From: Muribaculaceae bacterium
Lineage (GTDB): Bacteria; Bacteroidota; Bacteroidia; Bacteroidales; Muribaculaceae
Reading direction: 5' to 3'
DNA length: 64,000 nt
NCBI GenBank assembly: GCA_022508985.1
Contig: JAFLUA010000001.1
Span: 291,739-355,738, forward strand
Below, in pieces: positions 50,847 to 60,085 of this stretch. The position numbers and the translations under genes are program-made. Below the pieces are notes generated by a model. It ran no database searches and had not been told where the DNA came from. It worked only from the letters and a program-made list of their open reading frames with translations. Position 1 is the first letter of the stretch. The number at the start of each line of letters is the position of its first letter.

Positions 50847-53800
50847 ATGAGAAAATTAACTCTTTTTTTTAAGACGGTTTTTGCTCTGGTGCTATCTATA
50901 GGTAGTATTAGTGCAAACGCCGAGTTATTGGGAACCCACACGTTCACTGCTGATGTGGAATACCTTAATGGGTATGATTGGCAAAGTGAGGTTTTTGTGC
51001 TCCCTAATAAATTTCAAATTACAGGTACTACAGCCTCTCCGTCCTTGGATAATTTCATTAGGCAAGGAAGTAGCGTTTACATGACCTATTCAAACGGTAC
51101 TCTTTCGTTTAGAAGTGCAAATTTAGGATTCTGGTCTAATTACTCTGGTCTTGACTGTACAGTAGGAGTAGCAACACTTGAAGGTTCTTATAATCAAACT
51201 TCGTCTGAAGTAAAGTGGACGGTAGATTCTGAAGGACATATTATTATTCCTGATTTTTCTATCGTTGATATAAACAAAGGAAACATAATTATGGCCAAAT
51301 ACACCAATTGCAAGGTTGATGGCTACCCCGCTTCTGAAACACCTTCTGGTCCTGAAACATATCCTACAAAGAGCCAATTGCTAGGTGAATATACTTTCAA
51401 AGCAAATGTAGCTCGCGAAAACACCGACGTTTACACAGATTTAGTTCCGGCGACATTGACTCCGGCTGAATTCACTTTCACAATAGGTAGTGCTTCGATT
51501 GAAGATTTCGTTGGTTATACCACCGGATATATATTTTACGGTTATAACGAAACTACAGGCGAAATTACGATCCAATCTAATGCCTTAGGTACTGGCGAAG
51601 GCTGGTATCCGGATTCGTATGAAGCAGTACAATTAGTTCTTGCCGATGCTGAAGGCACCTACCCCGGTTTCTATCGTAATGGAGGTAACATTATGACATG
51701 GAACGTAGCTGCCGACGGCACTATCACCATACCCGACTTTACTATAATCGACAACAAACACGACAATCCTGTTATTGCTCGCTATACCAGCTGTGTCGTA
51801 ACGAAAGGCGCATCTGACGGCGACGATGACGACGACACCCCCGGCGGCGGCGACGATGATGCAGAATATGTGGCTGTCAACCCGACTTTGAGCGAGACAG
51901 AGACTGTTGGCAACTACTACTGGACAATCGACCTCGGCAATGAGATGTTCCAACCTACTGGTACCCAGCAAAAAATTGAAGTTGAAGTTATCAAAACTGC
52001 CAACGACGATTACTATGTTAAAGAAGTGGGCGAAACAAACTACTTCCTCGGCAACTTGATTCCTTTCTCATATCAAGATGGCGCACAAAATGCTACCTTC
52101 GAGCCATTCTATGCAGGGGATAAAGGCGAAACTCCGGTATGGTTCTCCGTTATACTCAGTAGCCCCGAGATTCAAGGCCAATATCCTATCACATTTACAG
52201 CCGAAGAAGGCTTCACGTTTAACGGTACCGCTGGTTTCGGTTGGTTTGATTCAAGTAAAACCGATGGACTTACCCCCACCGGCGCATTCCAATCACTCTT
52301 CTACCTCGTAAGCTGCGAAGTTATTCCCGTTCCTGCAAACTATCCTACAATTGAAGAATTGGCAGGCTTGTATAAGTTCACAGCTGAAGAATACACTCTC
52401 AATTATGACGCTTACGCTCAATACTTCCCGAAGACTTTCGTATTCGAAATCGAAGTAAAAGGTGGCCAAGCTGTGTTAGTCAATTGGTTGTACAAAGATA
52501 ATAGAGCTAACATCGACTACGAACAAGAAATAGGTGAGCTAACAAATAAACAGTTGGTATGGAAGCCCAACGGTGTCGATTGGCGCGCAATAGCTCCCGT
52601 TGATGGCGGCTATCAAGGCATGTCGGCGATAACCGGCAATCCTCTTAGATTGAAAGTTGCAGAAGATGGCACTATCACCATACCCGACTTTGAAATAGGC
52701 CCGTATCAAACTAACCCAACACAATTAGCATCTGTTACCGTACATTACGGCAATATCACAGTAGAACCTGCTTCGGCAGAAGATCTCGATCCCGAAGTTG
52801 ACTTCACCGGTTCATACGAACTTAAGGGCACTAAGTATGTTTATACCAACGGTATTACTGAGCCAGAAAAATCAGCTCTCGACTTCACTCTCGTCATCAA
52901 CGAAAACAAGCAGATTACTTCTATCGGAGGTTACACTCTCAGCGACGAAGAGATTAACATCAACAAACGTAACGAAGGCATAGTTGATGGAAATCAATTT
53001 ATCCTTGAGGCTTCGTTCCGTAACGGCGTACTCTTCCAGACACAAGAACCTGTCGGTGGTGAAGAAACCGGCCGTCAAGAATCATGGCTGCTCGGTGGCC
53101 CCAACATCAATGAATGGGATCAACTCGACGACACAAACAAAGTTGTGTTTACTCTCGAAGATGGCACATACAAGCTTGAGCCATTCACCATCTGGCACAG
53201 CTATTGGGTAGCTCAAGGCGAAGGCTCCGACGCTACTGTATCTCGTGTATTTGAACTCGTATTCAAGTGGGACGACACTGTATACTCTGAATATGGAACA
53301 GAAGACCTTGAAGGCGTATGGAGCATTCCTTTGAACGGCCACTATCAAGGATCTTATTCTCTAAACCAATTTACAGAAAATTATGATGTTACATACACAG
53401 GCAATATCGTTACGTTTACAAGCAAGGGTAGCGACTATCACATTGTCGGCGAATTGACATCGGAAAGCACTATCAAGTTTAGCCGCGCTGTCGTCGTGCC
53501 TGCAATATATTCACTCTACCAAGTACCTTATGTATTTACAGAGCTAACCAACAATATTGAAGAGCTTGAAGAGCAAGAGTTCACCGCCACCTACAATGCC
53601 GCCGAAGGCACCATCACATTCCCCGAAGGTTGTGGTCTCGCCTATGGCCGATTCACAAAAGAAGGCAAGTTGGAATTCTGGGATGATGCATACGACTTCA
53701 ATGGCGTTGCCCGGAAAGTAGGCGGTTTCACCCCCGTTGTTACAATCGACCGCAAAGAGTACACTATCGGTGCTGATAACATAACCGTTCTCTTCGACGT

Positions 53801-54518
53801 GACGACAGAACATCTCGACATTGAAAGCGTTGCTTCGTGGAAAGCCAATGTAGTTGAACAACTACATGAAGGCGAAACCGATATTCAACAACCGGTTGAA
53901 GCTACCGTAACGGTAGAAAACGGCGTTGCTACAGTTGTTATCCCCAACCTCACACAAGGCAACCACGACTTCCTCATAGCTTTGGTAGCATGTGACGAAG
54001 ACGGCAATGAGATTGCAACATCTAACCAACGCGCGCTCAGCGATTATGTAGGTCCTAACATCGCCATCCGCAAAACGCAAGGCAACGGCGAAGCAGGTGA
54101 AGGTGAATTGACAGTGTCGTTCAGCATCTCTACCCTCTCTGGCATGCCTGAAGGCGTTACCTACAAAGTACGTTTCATCGACAACAAGACCGTTACCGAT
54201 GATTATGCAGGTGATGAATACTATGCTGAAGCTGTTATCGAAAATAAAATCGTTACCGCTACCCTCACAGATCTTGAAGCCGGTGACTACGACCTCAAAG
54301 TCGCTTTGGTAGCTTACGATGAAGATGACAATGCTATTGCTACTTCTAACAATCTCGAGTTCCTTATCACTAACGTGACAACAGGCATCGACAGCATCGT
54401 AGTAGAAGGCGCACCTGTTCGTTACTACAACCTCCAGGGTGTTGAAGTTGCTAATCCGGCAGCCGGCATCTACATCAAGGTTGAAGGCTCGAAGACTTCA
54501 AAAGTTGTGATTAAATAA
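50847..54518 (+). CDS. Large secreted repeat protein with T9SS-like C-terminal domain
   Basis: A 1223-residue exported protein: signal peptide (LTLFFKTVFALVLSIGSISANA), then at least three related beta-rich units. These start near residues 27, 178 and 499 (LLGTHTFTAD, LLGEYTFKAN, LAGLYKFTAE), each with IPDF near its end (GHIIIPDF, GTITIPDF twice). An Asp-rich linker GDDDDDTPGGGDDD sits at ~324-338. Two FN3/Ig-like repeats at ~963-1065 and ~1071-1175 share LVACDEDGNEIATSN and LVAYDEDDNAIATSN. The tail RYYNLQGVEVANPAAGIYIK fits the T9SS sorting pattern. Surface glycan or protein binding is a guess. Confidence 0.82.
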   Translation: MRKLTLFFKTVFALVLSIGSISANAELLGTHTFTADVEYLNGYDWQSEVFVLPNKFQITGTTASPSLDNFIRQGSSVYMTYSNGTLSFRSANLGFWSNYSGLDCTVGVATLEGSYNQTSSEVKWTVDSEGHIIIPDFSIVDINKGNIIMAKYTNCKVDGYPASETPSGPETYPTKSQLLGEYTFKANVARENTDVYTDLVPATLTPAEFTFTIGSASIEDFVGYTTGYIFYGYNETTGEITIQSNALGTGEGWYPDSYEAVQLVLADAEGTYPGFYRNGGNIMTWNVAADGTITIPDFTIIDNKHDNPVIARYTSCVVTKGASDGDDDDDTPGGGDDDAEYVAVNPTLSETETVGNYYWTIDLGNEMFQPTGTQQKIEVEVIKTANDDYYVKEVGETNYFLGNLIPFSYQDGAQNATFEPFYAGDKGETPVWFSVILSSPEIQGQYPITFTAEEGFTFNGTAGFGWFDSSKTDGLTPTGAFQSLFYLVSCEVIPVPANYPTIEELAGLYKFTAEEYTLNYDAYAQYFPKTFVFEIEVKGGQAVLVNWLYKDNRANIDYEQEIGELTNKQLVWKPNGVDWRAIAPVDGGYQGMSAITGNPLRLKVAEDGTITIPDFEIGPYQTNPTQLASVTVHYGNITVEPASAEDLDPEVDFTGSYELKGTKYVYTNGITEPEKSALDFTLVINENKQITSIGGYTLSDEEININKRNEGIVDGNQFILEASFRNGVLFQTQEPVGGEETGRQESWLLGGPNINEWDQLDDTNKVVFTLEDGTYKLEPFTIWHSYWVAQGEGSDATVSRVFELVFKWDDTVYSEYGTEDLEGVWSIPLNGHYQGSYSLNQFTENYDVTYTGNIVTFTSKGSDYHIVGELTSESTIKFSRAVVVPAIYSLYQVPYVFTELTNNIEELEEQEFTATYNAAEGTITFPEGCGLAYGRFTKEGKLEFWDDAYDFNGVARKVGGFTPVVTIDRKEYTIGADNITVLFDVTTEHLDIESVASWKANVVEQLHEGETDIQQPVEATVTVENGVATVVIPNLTQGNHDFLIALVACDEDGNEIATSNQRALSDYVGPNIAIRKTQGNGEAGEGELTVSFSISTLSGMPEGVTYKVRFIDNKTVTDDYAGDEYYAEAVIENKIVTATLTDLEAGDYDLKVALVAYDEDDNAIATSNNLEFLITNVTTGIDSIVVEGAPVRYYNLQGVEVANPAAGIYIKVEGSKTSKVVIK

Positions 54519-54540
54519 TTCATAACATATCAAAATTACA

Positions 54541-54573
54541 AGAGGGGCATTGCATCGATGGTGATGCCCCTCT
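54541..54573 (+). terminator. Intercistronic hairpin between the two secreted-protein genes
   Basis: AGAGGGGCAT/ATGCCCCTCT 10-bp stem with a 13-nt loop, then a short T-run. The next gene starts 30 nt later with no visible promoter in between, so partial read-through is likely. Confidence 0.75.
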
Positions 54574-54603
54574 TTATGTAAATAACCAACACCAATTATT
54601 AAT

Positions 54604-56748
54604 ATGAAACACTACAACTTCAAAGCCATGAGCCTTTGCTTGGCTCTCGCTTTAGGCTTAGCTGCCCTTAGTGCCGATGCCGCAACTAAGGCCATCAGCA
54701 CCGACAGCCCTCTCGGCCGCCAGCTGCTGACACAGCACCACAACCGCCAGTTCCGCGGTGAAAAGCTTTTTACAGCCGATAGAGCTATGCCCGCCGTGAA
54801 AGCTCCGGAAACGGCTATGGCTAAGGGTATTGAGCCGGCATATACCTTCACAGATCTGCCTCAGTACGACTATCTCGAAGGCCCCGATGGAACTACATGG
54901 TTCTATACTGCCGAATATACCATCGAAGCTATCGTTCACAATCCTTATTGGACTGAAGAATTGATTAAGGGGTTTGAGTTTACTATCTACGACAGCTCCT
55001 TTATGGAAGTAGGTAAAGTGAAAGACGTTATCACCTTAGATAAATTCGAAACACGTGCTCGCGAAGTCGTTGTCGACCCTGCTGTTTCGGCTCACTTCTT
55101 CAACACCGACGACAACCTCGAAATTATGGTATTCCATGCCATGAACACCGAGCAATATGTAAACAACTACTACTATAAAGTATATTCTATCGGTGGCGAA
55201 AAAGACGATGACGGCAACGATATCAGCATCTGCAAAATAGAAGGCCGTTGTGTCGACGCTACTAACGCTTCCAACACCGACGAAGAAGACTTCTACTATA
55301 CGTTCGTTAAAGACCCCGTTGTAAACCAACTCGATGCTACAAGATTCCCGACCTATGTCGATTATCTCAACACCTTGACATATAAACTGTCTACCTATAG
55401 CAAGGCTACCGACACTGAAGGTATTAAAAAAATCTTCGAGAAAGACGTCTACAGCACACGCATACCAGGCGACACTACCGATGGCATTTATCTCATCGTT
55501 AAGAAACTAAACGGGGAGCTTTATTACATCTACTCGCAGTATGATAAGCCATATTTTATCGACCCCGTAGGTGGAGCTACCAACGAAGCCGCCACACCCG
55601 ACAACTCGCTCAAAATTGAAGCCTATCAAATGACAGCCGACGAGCCTACTCTGCTCTCGACAACCCTGATACCCGTTGAAGACCCATCGACACCCGAAGC
55701 TCTCGTGTATGCGTTCTATAGCATCGGCTCCGTTGGCTGGGCGAACGACGTAGACATGGTTGTGAACGGAACACCTAAGGCTCCAGCCTACCTCGTGGCT
55801 CACGACGTGGCTAAAGCAGCTACCCTCGAAGATATCGCTTCCGACTATACCATCTACGCTAACAATGGCTCTTTGGTTAAGACTATCGCTGAAAACACCG
55901 AAAGCGTTGCTGTATTTGGCACACCCCAGGGCGAAGAACCGCAAGCAATGTTTATCCGCGTCGACGAAGATATGCATTATTTCTTCGACGTTATAAACCT
56001 CTACACCGGCACTATACTCTTTACTGTAGACCAAAGCAACGACGACGACCCCCTCACGGCTACTTGCGACCGTATGAAGACCGACAACGGATATCTCTAC
56101 GCTTACGAAATGGCTCAATACGATATCGACCTCGAAGGCAACTACTTTGTTCGCATTGCTTGGCTCAATGAGAAGGGACAACTCGACCACATCGACAGAA
56201 TCAACATTGGTACAGACGTACAGTATGCCAGCGCTAATATCGCTGCAGCCGTCTTGAACCCCTATCTCTACGATGATGACGACAAGATGGAATATGCCGT
56301 GCTCGTGAAACGCACCACGTTAGGTGGCACCACACGCAACGAATTTGTTGTTGTTGACGACAGCGGCGAAACTTATATCAAATTCACCGACGACGACCAA
56401 CTGGGCAACCCATATATGTACACTATCGTTCCGGGAAATCCCAACCGTATTATGATGGTATATAACGAAGTTGGTCGATTCAACGTAGTTCTCTACGACC
56501 TCCCATTCGATAACATCGGAGAATCGGGCGTGAAAGAAATCACAACAGCCGTTGCTAACAAAATCAGCTACGACGGCAACACCATTACCGCCAACAACGC
56601 CGCGATAGAACTTTACAACCCCGCAGGCACCTTGGTGGCTAAAGGTAACAACACCCTTTCGGTTAAAGCTCTCAACACCGGCATCTACCTCGTTGTAGCT
56701 ACCGATGCAACAGGCGCTAAAACAACCACTAAGGTAACAGTACGATAA
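54604..56748 (+). CDS. Secreted protein with T9SS type A-like sorting domain
   Basis: A 714-residue exported protein with a signal peptide (LCLALALGLAALSADA). The large middle part (residues ~75-640) has repeating beta-strand segments, many Asp/Tyr-rich turns (NPYLYDDDDKMEYAVLVKR, VVVDDSGETYIKFTDD) and looks like a propeller or beta-sandwich array. The last ~65 residues (IELYNPAGTLVAKGNNTL, TGIYLVVATDATG, ending TKVTVR) fit the T9SS type A sorting domain. It lies 30 nt after the hairpin following the 1223-residue gene; the two may be partners. No enzyme motif. Confidence 0.8.
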   Translation: MKHYNFKAMSLCLALALGLAALSADAATKAISTDSPLGRQLLTQHHNRQFRGEKLFTADRAMPAVKAPETAMAKGIEPAYTFTDLPQYDYLEGPDGTTWFYTAEYTIEAIVHNPYWTEELIKGFEFTIYDSSFMEVGKVKDVITLDKFETRAREVVVDPAVSAHFFNTDDNLEIMVFHAMNTEQYVNNYYYKVYSIGGEKDDDGNDISICKIEGRCVDATNASNTDEEDFYYTFVKDPVVNQLDATRFPTYVDYLNTLTYKLSTYSKATDTEGIKKIFEKDVYSTRIPGDTTDGIYLIVKKLNGELYYIYSQYDKPYFIDPVGGATNEAATPDNSLKIEAYQMTADEPTLLSTTLIPVEDPSTPEALVYAFYSIGSVGWANDVDMVVNGTPKAPAYLVAHDVAKAATLEDIASDYTIYANNGSLVKTIAENTESVAVFGTPQGEEPQAMFIRVDEDMHYFFDVINLYTGTILFTVDQSNDDDPLTATCDRMKTDNGYLYAYEMAQYDIDLEGNYFVRIAWLNEKGQLDHIDRINIGTDVQYASANIAAAVLNPYLYDDDDKMEYAVLVKRTTLGGTTRNEFVVVDDSGETYIKFTDDDQLGNPYMYTIVPGNPNRIMMVYNEVGRFNVVLYDLPFDNIGESGVKEITTAVANKISYDGNTITANNAAIELYNPAGTLVAKGNNTLSVKALNTGIYLVVATDATGAKTTTKVTVR

Positions 56749-56773
56749 TATACCCATTATTATCTAACACACA

Positions 56774-56805
56774 GGGGCGTGGCCAATATCGGTCGCGCCC
56801 CTTTT
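56774..56805 (+). terminator. Terminator after the secreted-protein pair
   Basis: GGGGCGTGGCC/GGTCGCGCCCC 11-bp stem (two wobbles), loop AATATC, then TTTT. Strong. Confidence 0.88.
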
Positions 56806-57187
56806 GCGTTTAGCTATTATATGCGTGAAATGACCATCGACACCCTATGCCGCCCTCACCGATGCCGCCTCAGCCACTCCCGTCACAGCCGTCCGTCACC
56901 TCAGCTGGTAGGCGAAAAACAAAAGCCCCGCAGGGCTCCACTAATAATAGGAATATTGCCATAATATGCCTGACAGGATAGGAGCATATGCATTACTGCC
57001 CCCCTCTCTTATTGCAACAAAAAGAGGATGCTTGCGACACCCTCTTTTGTTGCCTTGGAAGGAATACCACAAAAGAAACGGCGTGAATTCATTTGAAAAT
57101 TGCATTGTGTCGTAAATACTCTATATCAGTGATTTATATCCTCTATTCCAATACACATTTTTACAAACATTTTCACTATTTTCCATT
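56806..57187. other. Junction region between core DNA and the integrated element
   Basis: No gene seen. An AGCCC/GGGCT hairpin lies at 56924-56937. GCAACAAAAAGAGG/CCTCTTTTGTTGC at 57014-57053 is a near-perfect 13-bp stem that could act as a bidirectional terminator. Base use changes from C-rich to AT-rich around 57.05 kb, so the left attachment site probably lies in this stretch. I could not identify it without the right end. Confidence 0.5.
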
Positions 57188-57209
57188 TTTAACGCCAATT
57201 TAACGCCAA
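57188..57209 (+). repeat. Perfect 11-bp tandem repeat upstream of the integrase promoter
   Basis: TTTAACGCCAA at 57188-57198 and again at 57199-57209, head to tail, one helical turn apart, ending 4 nt before the -33 box. Likely a binding site for a regulator or for integrase/excisionase arms. Confidence 0.6.
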
Positions 57210-57213
57210 AAGT

Positions 57214-57244
57214 TTTGCCGCCTAAAAATATATTCGTAAATTTG
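57214..57244 (+). promoter_or_regulatory. Promoter of the integrase gene
   Basis: TTTG (57214-57217), 19 nt, TAAATTTG (57237-57244), 30 nt before the ATG at 57275. It excludes an upstream in-frame ATG. Confidence 0.8.
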
Positions 57245-57274
57245 TATACGATTCAACAACTAAATATTTTTGAT

Positions 57275-58726
57275 ATGGCAAAAATAGAATACCGCTTATC
57301 TAAGCGACCGCAACAAGACGGAACATTTGAAATCATGCTCCGTTTTCATCATGGCAATTTGATGAACTTGAGGACTGGTACACGAATTTATGTGCAACCC
57401 GAATTCTTTGAGTATTTTATAGACCGAGAGAAATGTGAACAGAACGGAATCAGAGTGCCTGCAAAGGCAGAAACTGCAACGGCAAAGGAAGCCGAAACAA
57501 AGTATATTACTTTTGACAGGGGCAAAATAGTTATCCGCAATCGCGTTGACACTCCCGATGTTGTTTACCACCGAGAGCAAGAGCGCAAATTGGAATCGCT
57601 AACTAATTGCCTTATTGATACGTTTAAGCATATTGAGAGCGACAAGAAAGCAATCAAAGGCTTATCAAAGGAATGGTTAGAAGAACAGGTTGACCGCTTC
57701 CACAATCCTCAAAAGTACGTTAAAATTAAGCCCGAGGATTTATTGCCTAAGACTTTGCTTGAAGCTATTGCAAACTATATAGAGCAAGCTCCTACACGCA
57801 TACAGGAGGGCAACAAACACAATGCTGGTAAGCCTATATCTGCGAGAACTATTATTCAACATAAGAACACACAAAAGCGAGTTATTGAATATCTTGCAAC
57901 TTGTGAACGCTCCGATATACCCTTGAATGAATTAGGCAAAGAGTTCTACGATGATTTTATTAATTTCCTCAATAGTCAAGGCTATGCAAAAAACACTATC
58001 GGCAAGCGAATAAAAGATATTAAGGCGATGATTAATATATTGCCTACTGCAAGCCGAGTTAATTGCGAGTTCGTTGAAAAGGGTAAATGTAGCCAATTAT
58101 CCGAGGACATTGATAATGTTGCGTTGTCAGAAGATGAATTGAAGTTATTAGCTGAATATCCTTTTACAGGACATTTGGCGGTTGTGCGTGATGAGTTCTT
58201 ATTACTTTGTTGGACAGGTTGCAGATACTCCGATTTAGGCAAACTCACAAAAGGAAATATCATTGACCTAACCAACGGCAAAGCCTTTTCTATCCGTCAG
58301 CAGAAAACAGGTGCAGATGTTGTTATTCCTATCATGCCCGAAATAGAGGGCATATTGGCAAAATATGATTATCAATTAAGAAAGCCAATCGCCAACCAAG
58401 TCTTTAACCGCTTCCTCAAAGATATGGCAAAAAAAGCAGGGTTAACCGACATTGTCAAGATAAAGAGAACCGAGGGCGGAAAAGAAATCACACACGAATT
58501 AGAGAAGTGGGAAGTTGTATCAGCACATACCGCCCGAAGAAGTTTTGCAACAAATATGTATAAGCGTAAATTCCCGACTTTGATGATTATGAATATCACA
58601 GGACACACAACCGAGGTGAGTTTTTTGAAATACATAAAAGTGTCAAAGAAAGAAAATGCCGACCTTATGCTTGAGCTTGTAAAAGCATGGTCAGCCAATC
58701 AGCAGAAAGGAGAGGTTGAGAAATGA
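57275..58726 (+). CDS. Tyrosine-type site-specific integrase
   Basis: A 483-residue recombinase. An N-terminal arm-binding region (MAKIEYRLSKRPQQDG, residues 1-~90), a SAM-like core-binding domain (ERSDIPLNELGKEFYDDFIN) and a catalytic domain follow. Catalytic residues are visible: Arg in LLCWTGCRYSDLGKL, Lys in SIRQQKTGADVV, HxxR in SAHTARRSFATNMY, His in NITGHTTEVSF and the nucleophile Tyr in SFLKYIKVS. This is the Bacteroidota conjugative/mobilizable-element type. It reads into the element, so attL should be to its left. The stop overlaps the next ATG (ATGA). Confidence 0.95.
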   Translation: MAKIEYRLSKRPQQDGTFEIMLRFHHGNLMNLRTGTRIYVQPEFFEYFIDREKCEQNGIRVPAKAETATAKEAETKYITFDRGKIVIRNRVDTPDVVYHREQERKLESLTNCLIDTFKHIESDKKAIKGLSKEWLEEQVDRFHNPQKYVKIKPEDLLPKTLLEAIANYIEQAPTRIQEGNKHNAGKPISARTIIQHKNTQKRVIEYLATCERSDIPLNELGKEFYDDFINFLNSQGYAKNTIGKRIKDIKAMINILPTASRVNCEFVEKGKCSQLSEDIDNVALSEDELKLLAEYPFTGHLAVVRDEFLLLCWTGCRYSDLGKLTKGNIIDLTNGKAFSIRQQKTGADVVIPIMPEIEGILAKYDYQLRKPIANQVFNRFLKDMAKKAGLTDIVKIKRTEGGKEITHELEKWEVVSAHTARRSFATNMYKRKFPTLMIMNITGHTTEVSFLKYIKVSKKENADLMLELVKAWSANQQKGEVEK

Positions 58727-59605
58727 GAACCGCAAAGGAGATATACTTAAAACTTGTCAAAGATTCTACAATAAAGGCGATTGTAGGAACGGAAATTATA
58801 AAACATAAAGAGCTTGCAAATGCTTATATAGACGGAAAAGTGTGCTATTATCAAACTACCCTTAATAAAATGCGGGAAGAAATTACCAATGGCAACACAG
58901 ATATTCTTACCAAATCATGGATGTCTTCACATTTTCCGACTAAATCTTTTTTTTACAGATGTTTTATTTGATTATATAGACACCTGCAATGCCGAAGATT
59001 TACAAGGATTATACTCTGACCTAAAAAATAAAAATATTGCATTAAGTAGCGAGGTTAAGTCCCGATGTTCAGAGATGATAGATAGGCAAACTGAACGGAT
59101 ATTTTATAACTTTTTGGCAGATTATTTCATTTATTCTTTCATAGCACAACAAGCCGAGAAACAAAAAGCATTAACCGCTACGACCAAAACCGCCACCAAG
59201 TCGCAAGCAGATATTATCAAAAGTGTTTCAGGCTTACTTAGTATTCCAGCACAGCGAGAATTTGGTCTTGATGAGAATGGCAATATACAACTTGCAGTTA
59301 AGATTGTGAATTATCTATCACAAAAACGCAATATGAGGCAAACTATGGCTTTATGCTATACACTATATAGTTTTAAGATAGTAAAGGTTGGTTACAACAA
59401 TAAAAAAGATGAATACGCACTAATACTTGACAAGCCCAATAATTTTACGGATTGGCAAAAACACTTTTTTAAGGTGATTGGCAAGAAATTACCTCCTAAT
59501 TTTGATAAGAATCATAATTATGTACCAAGTAGGATACAATGCTTTGATAAAGAACTTGAGAGCGTTCGTATCGCATTGGAATTACCGCTTGTATTTAATT
59601 CTTAA
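58723..59605 (+). pseudogene. Element protein split by a frameshift at a T8 run, function unknown
   Basis: The frame starting MRTAKEIYLKLVKDSTIKAI continues to 58971 but loses its partner. The downstream frame (YIDTCNAEDLQGLYSDLKNK to 59605) lacks its own start. The two join exactly at eight T residues (58947-58954); removing one T gives a continuous ~293-residue protein through SFFTDVLFDYIDT. Either a real inactivation, a sequencing error, or slippage-controlled expression. The C-terminal part is helical with QKRNMRQTMALCYTLYSFKI. Not recognised. ATG overlaps the integrase stop. Confidence 0.7.
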
Positions 59606-59672
59606 TACACCTCGAACTACACCTCCACAATACACCAAAATTCAATCAAATTATTAAATATCAATATGTTAT

Positions 59673-59695
59673 AAAAGGGGTTAAATACCCCTTTT
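59673..59695 (+). terminator. Terminator closing the integrase operon
   Basis: AAAAGGGG/CCCCTTTT 8-bp stem with loop TTAAATA, 68 nt after the stop at 59605. Confidence 0.75.
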
Positions 59696-59726
59696 GTTAT
59701 GTTCTGCAACAATGGAAATAATTTTG
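59693..59726 (+). promoter_or_regulatory. Promoter of the HTH/replication genes
   Basis: TTTG (59693-59696), 22 nt, TAATTTTG (59719-59726). TTCGCTA at 59739-59745 and TAGCGA at 59767-59772 form an inverted pair downstream that could be an operator. Confidence 0.5.
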
Positions 59727-59814
59727 CGATGTAATCAGTTCGCTACTGGTTGAGCCGATAAGAGATTAGCGACCTTGAAGCGGCAAAGTTAAACGCAAAA
59801 TTTTTTCGCAACAA

Positions 59815-60084
59815 ATGACGAACATAATTCAACTTGATAAAAACGACCTCTTTGAAGTCCTTGAATCGTGGTACAATCGCATGATAGCCGACACGACACG
59901 CAAGGCGGAAGAACAAGTGCAAAATCAGCTTGTCAGCAGACAGGAAGCCGCGAAAATCGCTAACAAATCAACGACATGGCTGTGGCGCATGGAAAAGTGC
60001 AACTACTTGAAACCTGTTCGAGTTGGCGGTTCTGTGAAGTATCGCATATCAGATATACAACGTCTAATAAACGGAGAGGAATAG
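59815..60084 (+). CDS. Excisionase-type helix-turn-helix protein
   Basis: An 89-residue protein with a C-terminal MerR/AlpA-like HTH_17: LVSRQEAAKIANKSTTWLWR, then KPVRVGGSVKYRISDIQRLI. This is the usual form of excisionases and regulators in Bacteroidota mobile elements. It lies 1 nt ahead of the helicase gene and 88 nt after a promoter-like box. Probably switches element excision or replication. Confidence 0.85.
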   Translation: MTNIIQLDKNDLFEVLESWYNRMIADTTRKAEEQVQNQLVSRQEAAKIANKSTTWLWRMEKCNYLKPVRVGGSVKYRISDIQRLINGEE

Positions 60085-60085
60085 T

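Noticed and set aside
55507..56190. Long minus-strand frame (227 codons) inside the secreted protein gene
   Set aside because: Antisense of a gene with strong codon bias; no start signal, and the translated sequence has no domain pattern.
57236..57245. GTAAATTTGT as an attachment core like that of CTnDOT-type elements
   Set aside because: It resembles the GTAnnTTTGC core but coincides with the integrase -7 box; without the right end the match has no weight.
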